From Strigamia acuminata (lineage: Eukaryota; Arthropoda; Chilopoda; Geophilomorpha; Linotaeniidae): a DNA stretch of 64,000 bases. A program made the translations under genes and the position numbers. The notes beneath the pieces are model-generated. The model was not told where the DNA came from. It did no database searches and was given only the letters and a program-made list of their open reading frames with translations. Of this stretch, positions 25,261 to 37,476 are shown piece after piece (positions within the stretch are counted from its first letter, which is position 1; each line of letters opens with the position of its first letter). Location: positions 64,179,369 to 64,243,368 of the forward strand of contig OX442314.1 of NCBI GenBank assembly GCA_949358305.1, in the 5' to 3' direction.

Positions 25261-27268
25261 GGGAAAAGGACTCGAATGCGCCTCCACGTTGCAATGCGCA
25301 TTTGTGTAAACGATGATGGAATCCCCTGCTTAAATACTGGCTATCGCGTCACGTAACAGCAACGTGCCACGTCACGTAATTGCAACGTGCCGCGCTATGC
25401 CACACAATGTGCCGCCGCGATAGGCCATTGAACCCGAATGTGTGTGATGCGAAACGCGCGAGTACGCGCGCGGAGAACGCGCAGCAATGCTAGCAACAGG
25501 AGCGCAACTGCCCAAGAAATTGCTCAACAATAAAAGGCACGTGGAAGCACGTGCCTGAAACAATAGGCACTTCAAATAAAGTTATTGTTAAAAAACGGGC
25601 TTGAAAACCAACAATTACACAATAATTAAGGGGCAAGAAATGAACTTTGCTGCAATGCAAAGTTCTCAAAATACAGAGAAATGAAAGTTACACTTGTATA
25701 AAGAATTGACAATGTTTGAAACCAATAAAAACTACAAAAACACACTTGTAAAAAACCCAAAACAACCCCCAGAATGAATTATTTGACTCAAATTAACCCT
25801 AAAACAGTCTTGGAGGTCGTGCAGACGACAGAGTCGGATCGGAAGGTTGCTAAAACCTGACGCCAAAACTAGCAATGGGACAGCTAGTTAGAAAACAGCT
25901 TTTTCATCAATCATGAACGCTGAAAACCTCACCCAGGGGTAGAAAATGATGGAGAGAACGTTTTCGCCATCTAAAACGGTCTAAAACGGGTCTAAAATGC
26001 CTAAACCGGCGCCTGGAACGTGGCGCAGTTGTTGGGTCAAATATTGTCAAAAATCAGTGGAAATTTGTCAAATACTGGCAAAAATCTGCTGAAATTTGTC
26101 AAAAATTGCCAAATTTTGGCGCAAGTTACGTGAGGTTTGCGCGCATCCAACTATGACGAAAAATCCATGCGTGTGCACGCGCGATTTACTGGCGCGTTGG
26201 AAGCGTTAAAATAAATTTTTCCAATATCTAACACAATTTGCACCGAATTATGGCAATTTTTGACAAATTTACATGGATTTTTGCCAGTATTTGACAAATT
26301 TCCACGGATTTTTGACAATATTTGACAAATTCCAGACAAATTTCAGACAAATTTCAATTAATTTTAGAAATTTTATGAGAAATTTCAGCAAATGTTTGAG
26401 GATTGAGGAAATCTTCTGAAATTTGTCAAATATAGGCAAAAAATCTTCTGAAATTTGTCAAATACAGGCAAAAATCTGCTGAAATTTGTCAAAAATTGCC
26501 CAAATTCCGTGCAAGTTTTGCAAGTTTTGCGCGCATCAAATCGTATGCGCGCCTATACTATTGCACGAGCGCATTGACGCGTGATGAACACCGACCACGT
26601 TTACGAAGTGAATTCGAGCTACAAAAGTATCGAGTCGCCATTCTATGATGGAAAAAAAAAATTAGGTGTAAACAAACAAAATAAAAACTTTAATATACAA
26701 GAAACGTACAATTCCACTCAACTTTGTTTCAAATTTTATTTATTGGATCATTGAAAATAAACAGTAGTGTTGTGCACTGTACGCTTAAGTGTATACCGGC
26801 GATGCGTTGTTTTGTGGTGGGGATTTGCCTCGATAATTGATCTTTTCTCTTTGTTTGCAATATTTTTTTGGCCTTTTTTGTTGATTTTTCGGTTTGAAAT
26901 TGTTTTTTTCCGGTGTAATTTAAGTGGTGGAAGGTTGTTGGCGTGTTTTGAGGGTAATTTTGGCGGTTTTTGGGTCGGGATTAGTGTTTTCTGCGATTTT
27001 TTATCGGTATTTGGGGTAACGCATGCGAATCGCCGTCGATGCGTCGACCGTAGCAAGTGTGGTTGAAGTGATTTCGTTCATTCGTTATTTTAATGAAAAT
27101 TAGGTATTTATTGTGACCACACGAGCACGTAGCAAGTGCGCGCGCAAGTTAAATGTGTAGAGGCCTGTGAGAAAATAAAACGTGCGTGGAAGCGGCGTAA
27201 ATATTCTTTGGTGACTGCCATGGGTTTGTGCTTTGTCGTGGGCGCGATATGTCTGCGATATATATGCG

Positions 27269-27662
27269 TTAGGGATGAGAACGGGACCAATTTTCGGGTC
27301 CCGACCCGTCCCGGGTCCATTACGTTAGCGTAATACGCGCGTATGATTGCATAATTGAAATAAATCAGTATTAAGCCTAATATTAGGCCTAATAATGCTA
27401 AAATAAAGTAAAGAAACAACAATATTTTGGTCATACAGTGTAATTTACTTTTAATAATGAGTTTGTTGTTGTTGTTTATTTACTTTATTTTAGCATTATC
27501 AGGCTCAATATTAGGCTTAATAGTGATAAATAACAACTGGAATTAGAAAATTGTCTCCGCCTCGCAGTACGAATTTAGCAACTGTAATCCCGTCCCGTCC
27601 CGTATCCGCATAGGGCAAACATTACCAGTCCAGTCCCTATCCCGGTCCGTTCTTATCCCTAA
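27269..27662. mobile_element. Foldback MITE (copy 3)
   Basis: This is the third copy, in register with the macrosatellite, with identical ends and TATGCG flanks. Confidence 0.75.
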
Positions 27663-28930
27663 TATGCGTGATGTAGCGCGTTTGCGCGCGCGATCTAGTG
27701 CGTTTGAGCGCGCGATGTAGCACCTTGAGCGTGTCCAAATGTGTACAGGTGCTCAAAAGATGTGCGAGGGCTTCACATGCATACACGAAGCATAAACGTG
27801 AAGAAAACAGCAGAAGCAGTTGTGTGTGATATTTATAAAACCACATCACACAAGGGAATACTACTAATGATACAAAAAGCAATAAACTTTATGAATATTG
27901 AAATAAACTTACAAAATGGTGGAAAAAACATGGCGTACTGCCTTGAATATATGCCGGGATGTTATCAATCTTCCGGGCCCCATGTGTGTTTGATTTTAGT
28001 CCTAATTTTGGTGTATTTTTTTTTTTTTGCCTTGGTTTTTCTCGTTTCTTGGAGAGTGCTGAGGCATGCCGAGGTGTTCTCGGGCGTGTGCGCCTGTTGA
28101 AGATCGAGCGTTTCATATTTTGTGTTTAATAAGCCTACCGTGGTGCCTCGAGCGTTTATTAATTTCTCCACTCGAGGCACTTCACTAACACCTCCCCGGT
28201 GTTTAAACGAGTAGCGGCGCTTATTTGACCCCGGTGTTTACTGTTTAAAATTGTCGTGTGTTTTCAAAGTTCTTAATTTGTTTAAAAGCAAACAAAATGG
28301 ATATTTGTTAATTTTTATTTGATTTTATCAATTTCTATTGGTTTCTTGCTGATTTTTAATCGGTTTTTCTCTATTTGTGACAATTTTTGCCAATTTTAAT
28401 CGTTATTTGTCATTCTGAATTGATTATTGTCCGATTTCAGTCGATTTTTGTTGATTTTTAATCATGTTTGTTCGTTTTTAATCAATTTTTGTCCCATGCC
28501 TTACGATCAGTTCGAATAATTGACACCATACTGTGCTGTTACTCGTATTCAAGATGGCGTCGCAAACTCAAGGCCGAATTCCGCTGATTTCATTTATTGC
28601 GACTGTTTGCGCTCCATACGTGTGAAAAGGATTATGGGAAAAATCCTCAATGCAGGCCATTTTGGTGTTAAATGAGCGAGGAAGGCAGGAGATGAGGAAA
28701 ATTTGTAAAATTTCAAAAAAAAGCTAAACAATCAAAATTTACATGAAGATCAATATTTCTGGCTCGAAATGCATGTATCAGCAATTTCGGGATATTTTCG
28801 GGGTGAAATTGACTCGTTCGGAACACTGGGAAGGAACCCCACCCCGCATTCCCCATGCGTCGGCGCGCGCGTAGACGAAATTTCAAATCCAGGTGTTCAG
28901 ACGGCCCCACGTTATTTTCGGGTTCCAAGT

Positions 28931-31900
28931 TGGGTTTCACAAATGTACCGTATTGCCTCGAATAAACGCCGGGACGTTTATTAAACTTCTCGTGTGTGTT
29001 TAATTTTGATCCGCATTTAACTGTTTTTTTTTTCACCGAAAGTTACTTCATTTTTTATTAACATGGAAAAAGAATGAACCTTTACAAAATACTAATAATA
29101 ACGTTATAATAAGCAGTTACAATTGAAATTAAAACAACATTTTTTTTTTAATTAGAAACCAAAGCAGAATCATCCCTAAATTCTGACACGGCGTTGTCAA
29201 ACAAACAGTTGGCGCCAAAACGAGAAATTAGGCAACAAAACATTTTGAATGCTACAAAAACACATTAAATAACCATAAAACAAATAAAAATAAATACAAC
29301 AGCTAAACCAAATTGTAATAAACAAGACAGCAAAGTGCGGGAGTGAGTGACAACGCCGAAAAAACGCCCGAAAACGCCCCAAGAACGCACCAAAACGCCC
29401 CAAGAACGCACCAAAACGCCAGATAACCGTGCAACTTGAGGCAAAAAACATGCGAACATAATTTTTTGCTTTGAGTGGCACGATTTTCAGGCTTTTTGGA
29501 GCATTTTGAAGCGTTTTGGGGCGTTTTAGAACGTTTTTGCTTATTTTTTAGCATTCTCATGCGAGCTCGCGCGTGCAGGCGAGAAAAAAACAAACTTATT
29601 TCTTCAAGAGTTAAAAAAAAAATAACCCTAACCAGGAAATTACTGTAAAAACAACGGCTTGCCTCGAATAAACGCCGGGGCGTTTACTAATTTTCAAGAC
29701 TGGAAGTGAGGCGAGATGTTGTTTGCTTTATTTGTTAAAACAAATTAGGCGTCACTAATTCACCTGTATTAGGGTTTCGGTTCTGAGAAACCGGACGAGG
29801 AGTCACAATAACGGGACACGGGAAATTTCAAAACTTACCAATTCCGTCAAAACGCCATTGAAACGTTACATTTTTATAGCGTGTCAATGATAAAAATGGT
29901 CATTTTGGATGAAAAACGGCCATTTTGGATGAAAAATGGCCATTTTTACTATAAAAAATGGCTGAAAATGGCCATTTTTACTATGACAAATGGCTGAAAA
30001 TGGCCATTTTAATAAAAAAAAGGCCATTTTTACTTCGAAAATTGGCTAAAAATGGCCACTTGAGTGAGTGACAACGCCAAAAAACGCGTGCAAACGCCTG
30101 CGAACGCCCCAAAACGCCCCAAAACGCCAGATGACAATGCAACTTGAGGCATAAAACTTGAAAACACAATTTTAAACGTCACAAAAGTTGAAACAAAGAT
30201 GAAAAATTAATTTTTTGCCTCAAGTTGCGCGATTTTCAGGCCTTTTGGAGTGTTTTTGAGCATTTTTTGGCGTTCTCAGCGGCGTGTTTGCCTCAAATAA
30301 ACGCCGGTTTAAACAAAAAATGACGTCATTTTTGGTTTAAAATTGAAGTAAAACACAAAATATTTTAGTTTTTAAATGCAACTGGTCTAAATTTTGTCAA
30401 ATGTTGTCATACTTCTTGAAAGTCATCATTTATTGATAAAAAATTTGAAAATTTACCTAATTGTAGCATGTATTTGTGGTTAGTTTTGATTTGAATTCAA
30501 ACTGTAATTTTTTGCTTCGAGTTGCGCGATTTTCAGGCGTTTTGGGGCGTTTTTGAGCTTTTTTTGGCGTCCTCAGGCGAGCTCGCCCGTGCACGTCACA
30601 AGTAACCCTAATCAGGAAAGAACCTACAAAAACTATGGCTTGCCTCGCATAAACGCCGGGGCGTTTATTCATTTTCAAAAAGACAAATGAAATGGATAAA
30701 TAAAGAAATTAGCGGGGAAATCCAACATGGCGCCCACTTCAAATCCGCTAGAGCGGCAAAACACGACATTTGAATTTCAACACAAGAATAAAATCAAGAA
30801 TACACACTGTATTGAATAAAATAACATTAGGAAATGTAATTTCCTACAACAAAAGCACTATTTATTAAAAGAACACTTGAAAATAATCGTTTGCCGAACG
30901 GAATGAACTCGGTCAGCAGCGCACAAGTGCGTACCGACAACGAACGCTCGAAACGACAAAACGACCGTTCCGGGACAAAAATAAAGCAAACCAATCGACA
31001 GATCACCCCCAAATTAGTCTAAATCAATTCTAAAACCTATCCATAACACAAGAATAAGGTCCAAACAAAAGGTTAGAAGTTTGAACACAACCGAACTAGA
31101 TTAAGAAATATGACGTCACGCGTCTTACGCAAGTGATCTGTAAATCGACGAATGCACTAAAAATCATCCAAAATCACACAAAATGAGCAAGAATTAAAGA
31201 AATAAGACACAGAGAAGTAATAAAACTTTAAATAGCAATGAATAAAGATAATATCAATATCATAGACACTAAAATTCATGAAAACATTGTAACTTTTAAT
31301 AAATCACAAAAAATGAAAGTTTAATATGTAAAAATATCTAAAAAGCTGAAATTCAAGAAAAGCAAAAATTAAAGACACTTTGTTAACTTTAATTAAGACA
31401 ATAAATGACATAAAATCCGGACACAACAATTATTCCATTTTGGATGAAAAACGGCCCTTTTGGATGAAAAACGGCCATTTTGGATGAAAAACGGCTAAAA
31501 ATAACCATTTTTCTATGAAAAATGGCTAAAAATGGCTAAAAATGGCCATTTGATTGAATGACAACGCCAAAAAACGCCCAAGAACGCCCGCAAATGCCTA
31601 AAAATGCCTAAAAACGCCCCAAAACGCAAAATGACAATGCAACTTGAGGCAAAAAACATGAGAACACAATTGTAAACGTTACAAAAGTTGAAACAAAAAT
31701 AAACAATTAATGTTTTGCCTCGAGTTGCACGATTTTCAGGCGTTTTGGAGTATTTTTTGGCGTTCTCAGGCGTACTCGCGCGTACACGTCACTGCCGAGT
31801 AAAAAAAACATACTTATTTCTTCAAGAGTTAAAAAGGAAGTAACCCTAATCAGGAAAAAAAATGCAAAAACAATGGCTTGCCTCGAACAAACGCCAGAAG

Positions 31901-33130
31901 TGAGGCGAGATGTTGTTTGCTTTATTTATTAAATCAAATTAGGCGTTGCTAATTCACCTGTATCTCTTAGTTCGACGTAAGAACACGCGCTTTTTTTAAA
32001 ATGAAAGCCCAAGTTGGGTTTCATAAACGTACCGTATTGCCTTGAATAAAAGCCGGGGTGTTTATTAATTTTTAAGACCAGAAACGAGGCGAGATCACGA
32101 CTCAAGATTAAGCGAGAAGAAATAAACGTGTTTCTTCTAAAGGAAGTAACCCTAATCAGGAAAAACTTACATAAACAATGGTTTGCCTTGAATAAACGCC
32201 GGGGCGTTTATAAATTTTCAAGACGGGAGGCAAGGTGAGATGATGATGCGGTGCGACGCGAATAAAAGCCCAAGTTGGGTATTGCCTCGAATAAACGCCG
32301 GGGCGTTTATTAATTTTCAAAACCGGAAATGAGGCGAGATCAAAACGCCATTGAAACGTTACATTTTAATAACGTTTCAACGATAAAAACGGCCATTTTT
32401 GATTAAAAAAACGACTAAAAATGGCCATTTTACTATAAAAACGGTGAAAAAAAAACATTTTTACTCTGAAAAATGGCTAAAAATGGCCATTTTGACGAAA
32501 AACGGCCATTTTTACTACGGAAAATGCTAAAAATGGCCACTTGAGTGAGTGACAACGCCAAAAAACGCCTGCGAACGCCTGCGAACACATAAAAACACTC
32601 CAAAACGCCAGATGACAATGCAACTTGAGGCAAAAAACATGAGAACACAATTTTAAACGTCACAAAAGTTGAAATAAAGATGAAAAATTAATGTTTTGCC
32701 TCGAGTTGCGCGATTTTCAGGCGTTTTTGAGCGTTTTTTAGCATTTTTTGGCGTTCTCAGGCGTGCTCGTGTGTACACGTCACTGCCGAAGAAAAAAACA
32801 AACTTATTTCTTTTAGTTAAAATGTATTTCAAGCTTTAACAGGGGTTTAAACAGGAAATGACATCATTTTTAGTTTAAAATTGAAGTAAAACACAAAATA
32901 TTTTAGTTTTTGAATGCAACTGATCCACGTTATGTCAAATGTTTCCATTACTTCTTGAAAGCCAAAAAATTTGAAAATTTAGCTAATTTCAGCATGTATT
33001 TGTAGCTAGTTTTGATTTGAATACACACTGTAATGTTTTGCCTCGAGTTGCGCGATTTTCAGGCGTTTTGGGACGTTTTGGAGCAAAAAAAACAAACTTA
33101 ATTCTTCAAGAGTTAAAAAGGAAGTAATCC
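28931..33130. repeat. Hairpin repeat cluster (copy 3)
   Basis: This is the third counterpart of the cluster. It follows copy 1 wherever I compared the three copies. Confidence 0.7.
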
Positions 33131-33563
33131 TAATCAGGAAAAGCCCACAAAAAACAATGCAAGATCACGCGGTACGACGCACGGACTCCCAGCGCACGGA
33201 ATGCACGGACTTTCTGTGGACTTCCCGTGCACGGAAGACCGGCGCGGACATTTCCATTGGAGACCAGCGCAGAATTACCTACAGGCAATTCCGAATCAAA
33301 GGCTTCTTTATGGTTTATACATTACTTTGCAGTAGGTATGCCTGGCCTTGATTTGAAAGTGCAGTAAATTCTGCTGAATGCAGTGTTTTAAACTCGCAGC
33401 AATTGCGATGGTGCCAACTATTGGAAAATAAATTTAAAATGTAAAACCAAAGAATTTGTAAAAAAAATTTGTTTTAATCAATTGCAATAATGATATTCTA
33501 CTTAATTGTTGGATTATGAAACGTGAAACCAATCCCATGATTAGGAAATATAAATTTTATTAA

Positions 33564-34156
33564 ATTCATCGTGTATCTCACATCTCACATTCACTGCCAT
33601 TTACTTAGTGTCATCCAAAAATCAGGTTTTATCAAATCCTGAGGTTATTCTAGTACGTCTTAACTGCCCGGCAGGTCGCGCAACCTGTGGAGCAACAATT
33701 GATGTAAATAGTGCAAGCAGCACGCACGGGAAAGTGCGCACTGATGGGTCCATGCCAGTGCAAGTACATTGGGTAATGTATTATTGCGAGCGCGCGTGTT
33801 TTCACACAATTACAATGTGCTGATTAAACCAACAGCATTATAGAAGCATTATAGACTGATTATATTGTATAATTTTTATTTTAACAAAACCCTGAATTTC
33901 ATTTCTAATCGGTTTTTTTTTTTATTGACGCGCACAGAAGCGTTGTAGCATGTTCACACAATGTGGAATTTGCAAATTTGAGAAAGCGGCTTTCCCAAGG
34001 TTGATAAAACGCGCGCGATCGTGCGGAATATACAAATAAGTGAAATCCGCAAAATCAGCCATGAGACTGCGAACAGGGGGTCAAGGTATAGGCCGCCGTA
34101 ATGTTAAAAATAGGGTCCCTTTCGCACTCCGAGAAATCCGCATGCGCGCCATAAGG
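33564..34156 (+). other. 593-bp TTAA-bounded segment at the Copia junction (copy 3)
   Basis: The segment is in copy 1 orientation between TTAA at 33,560-33,563 and TTAA at 34,157-34,160. To the right of the second TTAA the macrosatellite stops and the Copia reading frame begins. Confidence 0.85.
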
Positions 34157-37100
34157 TTAATTGCCCCAGTGTAGTCACGCTTGATTTTGTAAATCCATTT
34201 TGTTCCCAGTAAATTCATCCCCTCGGTTTTATCAACTTCCTCGTAAACTTTCCTGTCATTAAAGATATTAATCTCATCATCCATGGCATCCTGCCAGTCG
34301 GATTTATTGGGGTTGGACATAGCTTCTTCGAAAGTATCCGGCTCGACGGATGCATGACCGGCGAACCCAACGGTCTCATCTGTTGCCTTAAAGTCGAAAC
34401 AACCCCCATCGTACTGATAGTTTTCCTCTTTGCACCATCGTACAACATCAATCCGACTGCGGATTCTATCGCCAAGTGGTGTTATGTAGATTACATCTAC
34501 CTGGCCAGCAGTTTCACCACTCTGCCTAACGGTTTCTCTCCGCTGCCATTGTGTCATATCTAAAATTTTTAACTTCTCGGGAGCAGCTGCACGCTGTTTC
34601 ACTGTGTCCCCCTTTAACTTAACACCCCGTGGTGGGTTCCTCCTAACTGGTGGGGGGGTGAGAGTCGGATTTGGAAGCCGAACTTCCACTTGTTGCTCCT
34701 CCTCTTCTTCGATCCCACCAACAGCTTGAGCGATTTCTTCCACAGCTTCAGGCTCGACCGCCTGTTGGACTAATTGGGGATTCGGAATCGCATGTTTCGG
34801 GGCCTGAAACAACTGCTGTATGACAGGGGGCACCTGTTGCTGTTGTACAGCAGGTAGGATCTCATCATCTGAATCTTCATCCCATGATGCCGCTACAAAA
34901 TCTGGCTCACGTGGGATGGAATTTGATTGCACCGATTCATGCCAAAAAACATTTTCATTAATCTTTACATGCTTTGAAGCAATCACTTGGTTGGACTTGG
35001 GGTCCCAAACTCGATACCCACGCGTCTTAATTGCGTAACCGACTAGGGCCCCAGGCCATGCCCTTTCTTCCAACTTGCTTCTCCTTGTTTGCGAAGGAAT
35101 GTGCACGAAAACTTTAGAACCGATACATCTTAGATGTCTCAACGACATTTTCTTGTTATGAAACAAGTTGTAAGGGGTTTTCCCACTCAAGCTTGCATGT
35201 GGGAATCTATTTTTAAGATAGACAACTGTCACGGCTAATTCTGCCCACAAACCCTTTGGAAAATTGTTTTCGAAAAGCATGGCTCTAATTCCCCCAACAA
35301 TTGTTCTGTTTGCTCTTTCGGCCACGGAATTCATTTCTGGGGAGTAGGGGTTTGTTTGGATGCACTTAAGCCCAATAGAAGCCGCATAGTCATCCCACTT
35401 TTTCGACACAAACTCCCCGCCGTTGTCTGTCTTGATGCATTTGACCTTTTTCCCGGTGCTGCGCTCAACTTGTGTTTGCCATCGTTTGAAGCGCTCAAAT
35501 GTATCCCCCTTATTCTTGATAATTTCCACCCACATGAAACGCGAATAATCATCTACAATTATTAGGTAATAGCTGGCCCCTCCCAAAGATTTAAAAGGCT
35601 GGGGGCCCCACAGATCCATGTGGATTACTTCCAAAATTCCCTTTGTAGAAATTTCCGGGATTGGGGAAAAGGTTGCCCTAGTGCTCTTTGCCTTCGAACA
35701 CGCGTCACAGGGTGAAAGTTCTTTGTCGGAGAGTTTAACTCCGAAAATATCCGGTGAAATTTCCATTTTTGCAATCCCACTTGCGTTAAAATGGCCCATT
35801 CTGGAGTGCCAAATGTCCATTGGCTGTGGTTTCACTTTGATCTTTTCGATTTTTCCCCCATTCGAATTATTTTGCCCGTTAGTATCATTTAAATCGCTTT
35901 TCTTAAGATTTGACGCATTTACTAGCGCATTTACGCTCACTTGCTGCTTCGCTGCAGTCTGCACTGCGCCACTCAATGTGTTTAGTAATGCTGCCTTAAA
36001 ATCTACTGTTTTTAGTAAAGGATTAATGACACTTTCACTTTTTACAACATTTTTGACCGAATTTCCACCCACCGCTGCACTCTGTTGCGCAGAAGGTGCA
36101 GTTGTGTTCACAATATTGGCCTCTATTTTGCAGTTAACTTTGTACATCCGATCATTAGTTTTATCTGCAACAAGGAAAGGCTCACCAATTCGGTCTCTAA
36201 ACATGGTCAACTTTCCATTTTTGATAAAAGTTGTGAAACCAGCTTCATCTGTCCGGCCCAGCGATAAGAGATTTTTCTTAAAATTTGGCGCAAAATACAC
36301 ATTTTGCAGTGTGATTTCCCTACATCTGCCTGCATAACAAGATGTAATCAACACATTTCCAATGCCCTCGATTTTAGACTTCCCTTCCCCCTGCTGGACA
36401 CTATAGCCGGACAGTGGCTTGAAGGTCACGAACCAACTTCTATTAAATGAAAAGTGATCTGTCGCACCGGTATCTATGTACCAGTGCGGATCAAAGTCGC
36501 AATGTGACATCAAAGACAATGGTGGTGACAAGGTGACTTCCTCTTCAGTTTGGTGAACTGCCGCTGAAAACATTGTCAAGGGCTCATCAAAAATGTCAAC
36601 TTGTCCCAAATTGGCCTTTTTGGTCTTTCCACCACGGCCACGTCCTCGTGCAGTGCCTTTTGCTAGCTGTGCAGAGGTGCCACCTCGTTGGCTTTGCATA
36701 TTCGCTTGTTGTTTGGGCGGTGACGGGCATTCTCTCGCGAAGTGACCAGTGCCGCCACAGGAAAAACAAGTCCGAGGTGTAAATGGCTGATTTCCGCCTT
36801 TTCCGCGTTGGAATCGCCCTTTTCCAAAGAATGCGCCTGCATTATCAGTGGAATCCTGTGTACGCATACCATAGGAGTCTGAAGCTTCAAATAAACGATT
36901 ATACTCTCCTAATAATCGGTCTTTCACTTTTGCAGGGGTGAAGTCCAAATCCTCCCAGTGATACATTATTTGTTTTATAGTCTCATAAGTTGTAGGGAGG
37001 AAATCCATGTATTGGAATGCAATTTCCTCATCCGTCGGTATTACTTTGACATTCGCGAGTTCCGCGACTTTTCTGTCGACACGGGCCAGAAAACACATCA

Positions 37101-37476
37101 TCTCCTCATTGTCCATTAGATGCATTTGCAGGAACTCGCGCCTCAATCTGCCTTTCCGGGCGCGTGTGGTGGGCTGGTAAGCATCTCGGATTGCTTCCCA
37201 CGCTCCTTTAGAAGTATCCTTGGCAACGGCCACGAGCTGTTGCGCTTCTTCGCAACTCAAGCATATCGTGGACCATGCTCGCTTCTCACGCACTCTAAAA
37301 TCCCGTTTCTCTTTGGCTGTGGCGTTGGGACCCGGCGCGGTCTCGTCGCCCGTCACGTGGTCCCACACGCCTTGCTGGGATAACAACAACTTCGCACCAA
37401 TCGCCCATTGTGCATAATTTGTCCCATTTAGTTTTTTGATCGACTTATAATCGTCGCATTTCTCCTCCGACGCCAT
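34081..37476 (-). CDS. Copia Gag-Pol polyprotein, C-terminally truncated
   Basis: The 1,131-residue frame starts at the ATG at 37,476. A Copia-type gag occupies about residues 1-230, followed by a CCHC zinc knuckle at 237-250 (CFSCGGTGHFAREC). The protease has its active site at DTGA (D335). The integrase has an HHCC zinc finger (H557, H562, C590, C593) and a DDE core at D621, D684 and E720. RT begins near 1045 and reaches KWIYKIKRDYTGAI at about 1106. In this family the next residues are usually N-R-Y-K-A-R-L. Here the frame passes through TTAA and its last 25 or so residues come from the macrosatellite. Everything before RT looks intact. Without RT and RNase H the element cannot move on its own. 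Confidence 0.93.
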   Translation of the reverse strand: MASEEKCDDYKSIKKLNGTNYAQWAIGAKLLLSQQGVWDHVTGDETAPGPNATAKEKRDFRVREKRAWSTICLSCEEAQQLVAVAKDTSKGAWEAIRDAYQPTTRARKGRLRREFLQMHLMDNEEMMCFLARVDRKVAELANVKVIPTDEEIAFQYMDFLPTTYETIKQIMYHWEDLDFTPAKVKDRLLGEYNRLFEASDSYGMRTQDSTDNAGAFFGKGRFQRGKGGNQPFTPRTCFSCGGTGHFARECPSPPKQQANMQSQRGGTSAQLAKGTARGRGRGGKTKKANLGQVDIFDEPLTMFSAAVHQTEEEVTLSPPLSLMSHCDFDPHWYIDTGATDHFSFNRSWFVTFKPLSGYSVQQGEGKSKIEGIGNVLITSCYAGRCREITLQNVYFAPNFKKNLLSLGRTDEAGFTTFIKNGKLTMFRDRIGEPFLVADKTNDRMYKVNCKIEANIVNTTAPSAQQSAAVGGNSVKNVVKSESVINPLLKTVDFKAALLNTLSGAVQTAAKQQVSVNALVNASNLKKSDLNDTNGQNNSNGGKIEKIKVKPQPMDIWHSRMGHFNASGIAKMEISPDIFGVKLSDKELSPCDACSKAKSTRATFSPIPEISTKGILEVIHMDLWGPQPFKSLGGASYYLIIVDDYSRFMWVEIIKNKGDTFERFKRWQTQVERSTGKKVKCIKTDNGGEFVSKKWDDYAASIGLKCIQTNPYSPEMNSVAERANRTIVGGIRAMLFENNFPKGLWAELAVTVVYLKNRFPHASLSGKTPYNLFHNKKMSLRHLRCIGSKVFVHIPSQTRRSKLEERAWPGALVGYAIKTRGYRVWDPKSNQVIASKHVKINENVFWHESVQSNSIPREPDFVAASWDEDSDDEILPAVQQQQVPPVIQQLFQAPKHAIPNPQLVQQAVEPEAVEEIAQAVGGIEEEEEQQVEVRLPNPTLTPPPVRRNPPRGVKLKGDTVKQRAAAPEKLKILDMTQWQRRETVRQSGETAGQVDVIYITPLGDRIRSRIDVVRWCKEENYQYDGGCFDFKATDETVGFAGHASVEPDTFEEAMSNPNKSDWQDAMDDEINIFNDRKVYEEVDKTEGMNLLGTKWIYKIKRDYTGAINLMARMRISRSAKGTLFLTLRRPIP

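Larger units (their letters stand above)
13682..27251. repeat. Macrosatellite unit, copy 2 (13.57 kb)
   Basis: This unit is nearly identical to copy 1 but has scattered substitutions, for example CACATGC becomes CACGTGC near 14,208 and ACCAATTCCG becomes ACCGGTTTCG near 16,270. It differs structurally in three ways. The 593-bp TTAA-bounded segment is inverted, about 50 bp present at 6,910-6,959 of copy 1 is missing, and the right arm of the palindromic satellite has a different set of repeat units. Confidence 0.95.
27252..34160. repeat. Macrosatellite unit, copy 3 (truncated, 6.9 kb)
   Basis: This is the first half of the unit. It ends at TTAA (34,157-34,160), where it abuts the minus-strand Copia element. 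At every site I compared where copies 1 and 2 differ, copy 3 carries the copy 1 state. Examples are the run of eight A before GGCC near 30,010, CTCGCCCGTG near 30,580, and AAATAACC near 31,500. Copies 1 and 3 may be identical over about 6.9 kb, which points to a very recent duplication or an assembly effect. Confidence 0.93.
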
